In this document: positions 12,961 through 24,700 of the stretch, one piece after another | How the letters are laid out: the number at the start of each line of letters is the position of its first letter | Position numbering within the stretch: position 1 is the first letter of the stretch | Assembly: GCA_922989275.2 (NCBI GenBank) | Contig: OV277866.1 | Location: 53,683,246 to 53,747,245, forward strand | Origin: Gari tellinella | Taxonomy: Eukaryota > Mollusca > Bivalvia > Cardiida > Psammobiidae | Length of the DNA stretch: 64,000 bases | Reading direction: 5' to 3' | Notes under the pieces: model-generated | What the model was told of the DNA's origin: nothing | What the model saw: the letters and a program-made list of their open reading frames with translations, nothing else | Database searches by the model: none | Program-made: the position numbers and the translations under genes

Positions 12961-13343
12961 TAATGGGCAATTGCATTTTCACTCTTATAATTACACGTAC
13001 ATGTATTTCGGATTGTTTCTGCAATTTATTGCAAACTGCCAAACTGGACGGGCTCTGAGCAAAGGAGTCCTTTAGGAGCCCTCTACCTTATTTGTATAGG
13101 GCATATTTACTCTGTACATGTACATTGTTAGTAACTTAATGTCCATGCCAGGACTCAATGAGTTAATCAAGGACTAATTGTGGTAACACTCTAAGAACTT
13201 ACCAGATTTTAGGTCAATCGTGGAAATCGCGTTTTTGACAGTGATTCTATACACTCAGTATTGTGATTCGCGACACGACTGAAATTGTAATCTTTGTCGA
13301 GGTCTAGTCGTGTTGAACCTTTCAGATCTTAAAAAAAACTATT

Positions 13344-13600
13344 GCTTACAGTACAGAACAGAACAGAACAGAACAGAACAAAACTTTATTTCACCTCAGG
13401 CATGGTTACATGCAGCATGAGGTAAAGCATATAAACAAGATGAATATAAACAATGGTACCTAGCATGGCTTATTCAGAGTCTGAGTATTTCAGTATTTGG
13501 TGACGAACAATGTAGAGCCAGACCCTATGCAAAGAATAATCGTTTATGGTCTGATTCAACAATATTCGTCTTGCGGTTGATAAAACCGATAGTTGGTAAA
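13344..13600 (-). mobile_element. LINE 3' end with (GTTCT)n tail
   Basis: Read on the minus strand, a LINE-like 3' region ends in TTTTGTTCTGTTCTGTTCTG (plus-strand ACAGA repeats at 13344-13380). A microsatellite-like 3' tail is usual for CR1/jockey-type LINEs. A similar tail fragment occurs at 22877-22930. Only the last part of the element remains, and I could not read a reliable protein. Confidence 0.45.
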
Positions 13601-13699
13601 TGATACAGTAGCACAATTGTAATGTAGAGATGTAGTGCCTTATTTCCGCGACGTCGAGTCTATTTGGTTCTTACAGAAATTGCGTTGCAGTTTGCATAA

Positions 13700-13926
13700 T
13701 CCTTTCACTGCTAGGGTGGCGGAACTATCCGTCTTACACAGTCGCCGCCATATTATCGTCTGCTTTTATTTTTAAAATTCAGAATTAATGCGTTTTTGAC
13801 TTTGAAACATTGACATGAGCGTAAAAAAGTTTGGATTCTGATTAGACGCCGCGTTACGCGGTGTCTGATCAGAATCCAAACTATTTGCAAATGTCAGTGT
13901 TGGCGGTCTTGGCACTGAAAGGGTTA
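13700..13926. mobile_element. Hairpin-cored MITE, CCTTTCACTGC ends
   Basis: The ends are CCTTTCACTGCTAGGGTGGC and CTTGGCACTGAAAGGGTTAA. The core at 13828-13892 is AAGTTTGGATTCTGATTAG with its complement. A sister copy lies at 14178-14397 (TTAACCCCTTCACTGCC to AGTGATGGGGTTAA). The core is the same one found inside the CAGTGGAG and CAGTGTTCCC families. Confidence 0.7.
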
Positions 13927-14177
13927 ACTGGCTGTCGATGTATTTGGTCTAATACCGTGACAGTCAACATAAAACTCCCACATGTGACACGACATCGGTC
14001 TATTCTGTTTAAACAAAACGAAACAAAAATTGAAATGAAATAAGAAATTGACAACGAAAATATTAACGATTAATTTTAATAAGTGTGGCAAACAAACAGA
14101 TTGCATCATGAACAGACGCCAGATCAAGCGACAACTTAGAAAAAGATACATGTCCAGTATTTAGTATGAATGGCTGC

Positions 14178-14397
14178 TTAACCCCTTCACTGCCAAGACT
14201 TCATCAGTTTTAAACAATTGTCGTCTGCTTTTATTTCTCAAATTAAATTTAGGTAGATCTATGTTGACTTAAAAAAAAGTTGAGTCATACAAGTTGGATC
14301 CTGATCAGACGCCGCGTCATGCTGTGCCTGATTTGGCTCAATACTGTTTGCAAATAACTATTGTACTCAGGGTAAGGAAGTGATGGGGTTAATGCAG
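14178..14397. mobile_element. Hairpin-cored MITE, CCTTCACTGCC ends
   Basis: This is the sister of the element ending at 13926, with a less regular core (GATCCTGATCAGACGCCGCG, right arm mutated). From 14400 to 15300 I see no supported gene. The 116-codon minus-strand frame near 14285-14635 has no recognisable domain and partly overlaps the MITE. Confidence 0.65.
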
Positions 14398-15204
14398 AAT
14401 ACAAATTAATACCATGTAGAGAACGCATAAATGTGTTTTTATCTGCAAGAAGCAAAAACTTGTCTTGATGAGAGTCACTCCATTTTTGTGGTCGCTTAAT
14501 ATAAGTTTGCCTGAATATAACTATATAAACACTTTTAGTATCACAGTCAACACAGGTCCACAAAACAAGAAGAAAACAACAACATGTCGCCATGGCGTGG
14601 TTGTGTCCCCTCCACCAACTATCTGTTCCAGCCACTAGGAGTGTTTTTCAAGATTGACCCTCTGTTTCGATGAGTGCCCTTCCACTTTGACCTGAAACAC
14701 ACCAGTTGAACAACTCAATTTCTGAACATTCAGTAAATTAAATGGCAACAAGTATTGCCGTCAATGAAGGGGTTAATGAGTGACAAACAATTTCAGCAAA
14801 AAGCAGTTATTTAGTGTTAACTGATTAATTTCCAGAAACAAACATGTTTTAGAAAATTAATAGAATGCTTGCTTTTAACAATAACAATATTCATATAGAT
14901 AGAAAGAGGATTTTTTAAATCTTTATCGTGCTGAGTAATCATATATTAAACTCAGTCAACTATAATCTGGTCTGGGTCTGCGATGCTTGCATGTGGCGGG
15001 AGAGCTCTTCTCATATGCACTGTAGGGGATGGGGTGGGTGAAGACATCGTTTAGGCTCAGTGGTTAATGTGAGCATAGCTGCTGTTCTTCATTACTTAAA
15101 TACACCATGGTAAACAGTGCAGACCCAGATTAGACTGGAGCTCTCTGCTCACAGCCTGCGCAGTTTGTCATAGATTTAAAATGTTTTGGTACACACCCTC
15201 AATA

Positions 15205-15210
15205 TTTATT
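15205..15210 (-). terminator. Candidate polyadenylation signal of the cadherin-like gene
   Basis: On the minus strand this reads AATAAA, about 375 bases past the stop codon. It is the first exact hexamer I noticed downstream. RNA 3' ends would be needed to confirm that it is used. Confidence 0.3.
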
Positions 15211-15308
15211 GTAAACAGTTCGCCATTAAGAAAAATAAAGAGCTAATTTGGAAAGTCAGTATTTAACTAGTGTAAGGGTGAAATAGATCAATTCATACAC
15301 GGTGGAGC

Positions 15309-15568
15309 TAACTCTTTACCCCATAGCACGTTCATAGTCTTGAACACAGGTCACCACTTAAAGCAGGTTGAAAATAAAGCAGAATGCACCTTCATGTGCA
15401 TTCTGCTTTACTTTCAGCCTACTTTAAGCTGATAAGCTACCAGCCGCTAGGGTATAGAAACATTTCCTAATGTACATGTTCATGACTGCATCAATTGGAA
15501 TTATTTTCTTTAGTGGAGGAAACTACCAAATGTGCTAAAAGGCGTTTCTATTGGGGAAAAGGGGTTAA
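15309..15568. mobile_element. Palindromic MITE, 'CCCCATA' family, in the 3' UTR
   Basis: The ends are ACTCTTTACCCCATAG and TTGGGGAAAAGGGGTTAA. The central hairpin at 15357-15427 has AAAGCAGGTTGAAAATAAAG mirrored by CTTTACTTTCAGCCTACTTT. It begins 16 bases beyond the stop codon of the cadherin-like gene, so the 3' UTR must contain it unless the transcript ends almost at once. Confidence 0.75.
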
Positions 15569-15584
15569 CAAGACTTGAATTTCC

Positions 15585-15770
15585 TTACTGGACAGATTTC
15601 GTTGGTATGGGGTTCCTGTAGCTGGCGGGTTGTGGGACAGGTCCAGCTGGGGTTATCCTGCGTAACTCTTGCAATGGCATCTGCCTATCATCGTACAGCC
15701 CTGCGGCAGTAGAGCTCATCCTGCTCTCAGAGTCTAGAATGACTGGTACTGGACCACCACTAGATGTCGC
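15585..15770 (-). CDS. Cadherin-like gene, exon 16 (cytoplasmic tail and stop)
   Basis: The acceptor is CATTCACAG (15771-15779). The 61 codons read ATSSGGPVPVILDSE... and end ...NPIPTKSVQ with TAA at 15587-15585. The tail is polar, with several Pro, Ser and Arg residues and two Tyr (GLYDD and SYRN), and has no known binding motif that I recognise. Phase 0 matches the exon 15 donor. A pogo-like MITE starts only 20 bases upstream of the exon. Confidence 0.88.
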   Translation of the reverse strand, partial: ATSSGGPVPVILDSESRMSSTAAGLYDDRQMPLQELRRITPAGPVPQPASYRNPIPTKSVQ

Positions 15771-18700
15771 CTGTGAATGAAGCGGAAATACAGTCGAACT
15801 TCGATATCTCGAACTCGCTTAACTCGAACTATCGACACATGAATTGTATTATTTCATGTTCGGTTCAGTCGAACAAACCCGCATTTTAAAGTTAAAACGT
15901 GGCTTAGCCACGTTTTAACTTTTAAATACGGGTATGTCCGACTTAACCGAGTTCGAGATATCAAAGTTCGACTGCACGTGATAGAAAAAATATGTGATTA
16001 ACTGTTAGTATGCAAGTGGCGGAACCGTGCATATCAGGATCAAAACTGTGTGACAATCTTGACTCTGTTTTGGAAATTAATTTTGAAAAATCTATTTATA
16101 GGACAGTAGCAGACGACACTTGGTGAGGGCGAAATAAATATCAAGCATGCAAACAGTAAGGATTAGCAGCATGTTTAAATCCCTTGAATGCTCCTGTTTT
16201 AAGGTATAGGTGACAGCTTATTAATTAATATATATAAATATTAAGGAAAAGCACAATGCGCCTTTTAGGTGTTTAAGAAAAGTGTCTGCTGAAAACTGAC
16301 TGAAAGTAAAGCAGAAAGCTCATCCTGAAGCTCACTGCTTCAAAACCACCCTAATTTACGTAGGCTATACATGTAACTGTTTTGTCTAACAACTCTAAGC
16401 TTAACGCTATTGGTGTTTATAAACCGATGACCTGATTCCAAGGGCGTCATGATGAGCATACAATATTTAACCATTTCATTTTCAACGGCACACTAGGCGA
16501 CTTAACAATCAGTTTGGATTGCTTTGTCTGATCAGGATTTAAAATGTTTGACACCGGTATCGACATTTCTTCGGTCCTAACAGCCCTAAATCTGACTTGA
16601 AAAAACATTGCAAACGACACTATCAATGCATACGACATTTTGGCGGGAAGAGGGTTACGATAAAAATTGGCAGTGAAAGAGTTAAGCATATTTAATGGCG
16701 TTGCCATGTCCATTTCATTGTTTTACAGTGTTCCCTCTCTACAACGGCCCTCCCAACAACGACTCCCTCAGTACATCGACCCTTGCCGCTTTTCCCCAAC
16801 CAAGACATTTATGTCAAAATTTTCATGGCTGCAATGCAGTCCACTTAAATTTTTTTTTATCAAAGTTACATATAACTAGACAGTTTGATAGAATAAATAT
16901 AATGAAGTGTGACAAACAGCTTGAATCTAGATCAGACGCCGCGTTACGCGGCGTCTGATGTGGGTTCAAGCTGTTTGCAAATGAAAGCCAAGTCTAAATT
17001 GTCCCTCTCTATAACGACTCCCTCCGAACAACACACCCAATCTTTGTCTCCCATTGAATGTCGTTGTAGAGAGGGAGCACTGTATTATATATTTAAAAGC
17101 TTATAGATATATAGTAGCACACGCTTATAGATCTGTATTAACACACATTTTATTATATAAAACTTATATGTTAATCCTTTCAACCCTAAATTTCTCTTGT
17201 GGGTATTTATAATACTTTTGGACTCTTCTAATACAGGTATTTTGAACCAGTCTACTGTTACATTTTTTGGTATGATAACAAAAACCAATGAAAATATCAA
17301 ACAGTGCAGACCCTGATCAGAGGGCTCCTATAGGAGCCCTCTGATCAGGTTCTACACTGTTTGCATATGTAATTAGTAATCTCTACAGAGGGTTGTAGAT
17401 TTGAACGGGTTAAAAGCTTATTTGTATGGACACAGGTCTGACTTTAAAAGTTAAAAGTGCCGCAGTACCATGTCTTTTTTGTAGTTTTGTCCTGTCCTAC
17501 GGGTATTTTTCAGCCAACCATCAATTTCTTCATCTTCATCGGCATATACATGTCTGTGACCGAAGCTGGCCTTGTCATATCCCTTGTCACCAAAGCCTTT
17601 CTTGCGTGGACTGTAATAAGAACAATAATGCTTCTATTGTTAGGCCAAAACCCATTTAATAGTGTGGAGACGTATAAAATGTCATTTTCTACACATTGTT
17701 GCGTTGCATTTGTGTTTACTTTTTGTTTTCTCACATGATTTAACTACTGTGAAGTTCTGCAACAGAGCCTCTCATATACAGTAAAACCTCTCTATTACGA
17801 CCACTAATCTTTTTTTAATTAATTGGTATGTAAGACAGGTGACTGCTTAAAACAAAATGACAGTGAAACAGAAAACTCCTTTAGGAGCTTTCTGTTTCAC
17901 TTTCATCTTTATTTACGCTGTATCCTGTCTTTTATACAATCAATTAACCTTCGTTTTAGTGGTTGTAATAGAGAGGTTGTACTGTACTAGTAGATACTAT
18001 GCGGGTTTAGAACAGGGACCTATCATATTAAAGTTACTGCAGTTAATTAATTCAGCCATATATACTGTGCAGGCTTACAGCATGAGGCTCTCATATGGAA
18101 GTAATTATATACAATTCACTACTTCATAACTAACTCAGGCATACATACTGTGCATGCTTACAGCAGGTACCTCTCGTATTGAAGTTACTATAAGTAACTA
18201 ATTCAGCCATATTGAAGTAACTATATACACACTCCATAACTAATTCAGGCATACATACTGTGCAGGTACCTCTCGTATTGAAGTTATTATAGGTAACTAC
18301 TTCAGCCATATATACAGTACAGGCTTACAGCATTGAAATAACTATATACAGTTCACTACTCCATAACTAATTCAGGCATACGTACTACGCATGGTTACAG
18401 CAGGGACCTCTCGTATTAATGTTACTATAGTAACTAATTCAGCCATATGTACTTTGCAGGCTTACAGCAGGGACCTCTCGTATTAATGTTACTATAGTAA
18501 CTAATTCAGCCATATATACTTTGAAAGCTTACAGCAGGGACCTCTCGTATTAATGTTACTATAGTAACTAATTCAGCCATATGTACTTTGCAGGCTTACA
18601 GCAGGGACCTCTCGTATTAATGTTACTATAGTAACTAATTCAGCCATATGTACTTTGCAGGCTTACAGCAGGGGCCTCTCATATTAATGTTACTGCAGTT

Positions 18701-21700
18701 AACTAATTCAGCCATATATACTTTGAAAGCTTACAGCAGGGACCTCTCGTATTAATATTACTATAGTAACTAATTCAGCCATATATACTTTGCAAGCTTA
18801 CAGCAGGGACCTCTCGTATTAATGTTACTGCAGTTAACTAATTCAGCCATATATACTTTGCAAGCTTACAGCAGGGACCTCTCGTATTAATGTTACTATA
18901 GTAACTAATTCAGCCATATATACTTTGCAAGCTTACAGCAGGGACCTCTCGTATTAATGTTACTATAGTAACTAATTCAGCCATATATACTTTGCAAGCT
19001 TACAGCAGGGACCTCTCGTATTAATGTTACTATAGTAACTAATTCAGCCATATATACTTTGCAAGCTTACAGCAGGGACCTCTCGTATTAATGTTACTAT
19101 AGTAACTAATTCAGCCATATATACTTTGCAAGCTTACAGCAGGGACCTCTCGTATTAATGTTACTATAGTAACTAATTCAGCCATATATACTTTGCAAGC
19201 TTACAGCAGGGACCTCTCGTATTAATGTTACTATAGTAACTAATTCAGCCATATATACTTTGCAAGCTTACAGCAGGGACCTCTCGTATTAATGTTACTA
19301 TAGTAACTAATTCATCCATATATACTTTACAAGCTTACAACAGGGGCCTCTCGTATTAATGTTACTATAGTAACTAATTCAGCCAAACAGGGGCCTCTGA
19401 TATTGAAGTTACTATATATAGATCACTAATTTAGCCGTATATACAGTATAGGCTTACAGCAGGGGCGTCTCATATTTAAGTAACTGTTGATTACTAATTC
19501 AGCAATACGTACGGTGCTGGTCTACAACAGGGAGTTCTCATCCAGAAGTTGTAACACCAGGGATATACCCTCGTCAGTCGACAAATATGGAACAATACCA
19601 GGGTAACTGCCAGCAACATGCAGAAAGCTCCCCCTAGTGACAGAAGCAACCAGTAGTAGTTCCACTCATTCTCATAGAAACCTGTAATATATTCACAACC
19701 ACACTAAAACCTCGCTATTACAACCACTAAAACGAAGGCAAATTGGCTGTTTAATAAACAGGTTACAGTTTAAAGCAAGATGACAGCGAAACAGAAAGCT
19801 CCAAAAGGAGCTTTCTGTTTCACTGTCACCTTGCTTTAAGCGGTCACCTATCTAAAACTCCCTAATCATTAACATAAATTAGTGGTCGCAATAGAGAGGT
19901 TTTACTGTACAGTAAAACCTCGCTATAATGACCACTTAAATTGGTTAATTATTACGTGTTCTAGACAGGTGAATGCTTAAAGCAAGGTGAAAGTAAAACA
20001 GAAAGCTCCTAAAAGAGTTTTTTTTCTTTCACAATGCTTTAAGCTGTCACCTGTCTTTTATACCCCAATTAGCTTTCGTGTTAGTGGTTGTCATAGAGAG
20101 GTTTCACTGAACAACAGTATGTTGTAAACCCTAGGACTGACGACTTTGCAAATGAACTATTCCATGTTATAAATCAAGATCAGATAAAATTCCCTATTAA
20201 GGGATTTGTTTACAAAAGAATATTAATTGAATTAGTATTCACGCCATACTGTTTGGTGGAGATATAGAAGAGAGAGAGAGTGAGCCATGTTGGTACAGTG
20301 GAGAAAATGTTATTCTTTCCCGTTTAAACGCAAAAGAAACGCAAACGCATCGCAATAAAACATAGAAAAAGATAACTTTTTGACAATTTTGACTATTTAT
20401 TTTAATATGAGTAGCAAACAGTTTGGAGCCTGATCAGACGCCGGGTTACCCGGCGTCTGTTCTGACTCAAAAACTGTTTGCAATGGAAATATTAGTTTTA
20501 GCGTAAACGCGTTTATTGGGAAAGAAAAACGTTTTCTCCACTGTATAAATGTAGTTGCAGTAAACAAAGAGTATTTGAGGTGAAATAACTGTGTTAAATC
20601 ATAACAGTTTTGAGTCGGACTAGATATGGTGTGTGGGGTGGGAGCGGAGTGTGATAAGGTGAAATTATGATATCATCAGGGCTGCCATAAGTTGATAGTA
20701 AAAGTTCTAAGATTTCAATTTTTCAGACGCTATTTTACTTATCGTATCTTTACCCCATAGTCTGTTGACACATGTCTGCTTAAAACATGTTGAAAGTAAA
20801 GCAGGCGCATTAAGGCGCATTCTGCTTTACTTTAAGCCTGTTCTAAGCTACCATCTGCTAGGATAAAAATCAAGAGAAATGGCCGCCCTGTATCATTCTA
20901 ACAGTGTAATATTGAGTGTACCTGTGTTTCTATCTGTCGTTGTGGTGGGTGCGGCTGTTGTCGTAGTGATGATGTTGACGGTGACTGTAGCTGTTCCTGT
21001 TCTACTACCAACCCCATAGTTTGAAGATTTGATTTCAAATGTTTGTCCACTGGTAAACGCAGTCATTTCTTTCGCAGTGTAAATGGTACCGAGCTGGCTG
21101 ATGGCGAAGTATGTTAATCCCCCTGCAAGCATTGACTGGTCCACGGTGTAGGTTATCTCGTTATCATTGTCAGCTGCAGAGTCAATGTCTAATGCCGAAA
21201 CTGTTAAAACAGGCGTGCCAACTAGAATGTTGACTGGCAAGTAAACTGTATAGCTGGCGGATGTGAATTCTGGGGATCTTTGATTGTCATTCAGTATGTG
21301 AATGTAGAGTGTAGTGGTGTCATTGAGGCCTCCTGAGTCGACCACGGTTACAGTGCACTGGTAGTCGGTAGGTGTGCTAGAAACGTCAACGTCCATGTCA
21401 CCCCGATACACAATAGCTCCAGTGGCTTCGGTCATGTAGAATCTCTGTGTATCAGAGGCGTTGGTACAGTCTAGGTAATATTTCAACGTGTCTCCGACAT
21501 CAACTTCTACCACATTGAACAGGCTCGCTCCATCGGTTATCTGGGTACTAGACTGCAAAGTGAAAATGAGAGTTACAGTAAAACCCCTCTATTACGGACA
21601 CTAAATTGTGTTACAGTGGTAAATACGTTATTCCTACCCATTTACACGTTAATCTATGCGTAAGAAACGCATAGTGAACGGTTAACGAAAGGTTAACGCC

Positions 21701-24700
21701 TGATGATTTTAACGCGTTTTCAAAAACGCGCTAATAAACGATTATACCAATGCAGTCTCGGCTAAGTGATGGCCCTTGCATCCGGGCTCTTTTAAACGCG
21801 TAAAGAAACGGCTAGGAAACGCGTTTGACGGAACGGAAAATAAACGCGTAAGAAACGCTTAAGAAATGCGTAAAGTGGGTAGGGATAGCGTATTTACCAC
21901 TGTAATTATTAGGTGTTTACGACAGGTTACTGATTACAGCAAGGTGACAGTAAAACAGAAAGCTCCTATAGGAGCTTTCTGTTTTACTGTTACCATGTTT
22001 TGACCTGTCACCTGTCTTTAATACAATCAATAAGTCTTCTTTTTAGTGATCGTAATAAAGAGGTTTTACTGTAGATGGAACTTGAGGGAAAGGGATCATA
22101 GATACTGTAAGCAGTGTAAACCAAGGCTAGAACACAGATTTGAAAATTCTGAAATCTTAGAAATTGTATGAGCAACTTATGGTAGGCCTGTTAAACCGCT
22201 GAGTACAAGTAAAGGGTTTACAATATATTTACCACTTGTTCTATATACTCTATGTGATATGCGTCTTGTGAGAATGTTGGTGCCTCGTTCTCATTCAGGA
22301 TGATGATCTGTATGCTCTGTTGCACTGTACTCTGTATGTCTCCTATTATGACAGTCATCGTATAGGTGGTACCACCCACATCCTCATAGTCAATCACATT
22401 GAAGGCTGTTGACAGCAGGCCAGCTAGCAAAAGATACATGTAAAATACCTTGAATCTAAACTTCCTGAAACCTTTTACCCTCAATGACGCTTTATAGCGC
22501 GTTTGCAAACAGTTTGGGTCCTGATCAGACGCCGCGTAACGCGGCGTCTGATCAGGTTCCAAACTGTTTGATTCCCATATCGATATTTTTTTAAGTCATA
22601 CAGTCTTAAATTTAACTTTGAAATGTTTCTTGCAGACAACAATAATTAAGCAGACGAAAATAAAGCGGTATCATGAAAAAGTTGACTTATTCACCCATGA
22701 AACTTCAAATGGACAATTCCAGTTTCTAATTTATAGCAGTCCTCTTTTGTACTACATGTATTTATTGGTGTTTTTTCCCTACATATTGGGGTTTGAAAAA
22801 CAGTGCAGACCATGGTCATGGTCTACTCTTTTTGCATAAGACAAGTGAACGCTACAAAGATACAGTGTTTGTAAATGAACAGAACAGAACAGAACATACT
22901 TTTATTGATTTGAACATCAGTACATGTAGGATATTACACGAGTGTTCTTAATTTATTAGATTTATTAAACGAGTCTTTTAGAAAACGATTTTTAAAACGA
23001 GACTTTGCCGAGTTTTTGTTGTTTTCTAAAGCGACGAATTTGATAAATCCAATAAATTATTAACACGAATGTTATATTCTTTTTATAATATAACCTAAAA
23101 AAGTTATTTATCGCAGCCTTTGAAGTCAAGTGAATGCTAAGCGCAAAATAAGTAGATCTGTACAGGAAACAAGAGGCCCATGCGGGCCTAAATATCGCTA
23201 GCCTTGGAAAACCAACACAAGGGTTACATGACCCCTGGGGTGGGATCACTTTTCACCCAAGATACATAATTTAAAAACTCTTGCTGATGAACTTGAAAAT
23301 TAAGTGTGCTGTCACCTATTTTGTACATGGATGGTTTCAGACAGGAAGAATTTTCATTGAAAAAAATCTATTTTTAGCTAATATGACCCAGATATGCAAC
23401 ATACCCGAACCATTTCAGCAATTTTGGTAAAGAACATCTAAAAGAGTCACTATGCTAAATATCTAAGCTCTTGCCATATTAGTTTCAGAGAAGAATATTT
23501 CACTACATAACTCTATGTAAAACTGCGACCACTAGGGCCTTGGCAGTTTTAACCCCAGGGGCATAATTTGAACAATCTTGATAGAGGACCTAAAGATGAT
23601 GCTTTGTGCCAAAAATGTAAGCTCAGGGTACCGTGGTTTTAGACAAGAAGATTTTTAGCTCCTGTGACCTAGATATGCAACTGACCGGAGCCATATTTAC
23701 AATGTTGGTTAAGGGCTTCTAGAAGAGTCATCATGCCAAATATCAAAGCTCTGATCATATTAGCTTCAGAGAAAAAGATGTTTGAAGATTTCACTATATA
23801 ACTCTTTGTAAATTTACGACCCCCGCGGCGGGGTCATTTTTTACCCCAGGGACAACATTTGAACAATCTTGATAGAGGACCTGAAGACGATGCTTTGTGC
23901 CAAATATCTAAGCTCAGGGTACTGTGGTTTCATACGAGAAGATTTTTAAAGTTTTCATTGAAAAAATCTATTTTTAGCTCCTGTGACCTAGATATGCAAC
24001 AGACCGAAAATGTTTAAACAACTTTGAAAGAGGACCATATAAGGATCATTCAGGCCAAGTTTGGTAAAAATTTATCCAGTAGTTTCGGAGGAGATGTCGT
24101 TTAAAGACATTGTTGTTGACGACGAACGAACGGACGGACGAACGACGACGGACAGAGGACGATCAAAATAGCTCACCTTGGCACTACGTGCCAGGTGAGC
24201 TAAAAAGGTATTCGAAATTAACGCCACTCATGTAGGAGAAAGATCTAGCAAAAAGCGTCTGTTATTAAATGTATTAATAAACACTTTCATGCAGATCTAA
24301 TATTGATGAATTACTCCAAAAATCTATAAATTGAATCTACATAAAGGAATGAAGACGTTGGATATTGAACGCATAGAACGCATTTTAATGACGTCACAAG
24401 TTAACGACGTGTTGGCGTACCTCTGCATGGTTATTTAACTAGTATGTATATGACAAATAAACAACGAGTGTTATTCAACGCTCACGCCATCTGTTGTGTT
24501 ATAAATTATCATAAATGGCTGTTTGAAGGAATATTTTACTGAATATAATGATATAACACAATGTGCAGACACCTGGTACCAATAGTTGAACAATGACGAA
24601 AATTACAGGTGACTAGGTTCCCAGAACAGGACGAATGGCTAAAAAGTTTCAGCAAAATTGGAAAAAAAAATGCTGAGGAAGAAACCCGGACAAAGTTGTG

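Noticed and set aside
14285..14635. Minus-strand open frame of 116 codons near a MITE
   Set aside because: No recognisable domain, overlaps a hairpin-cored MITE, no convincing splice context.
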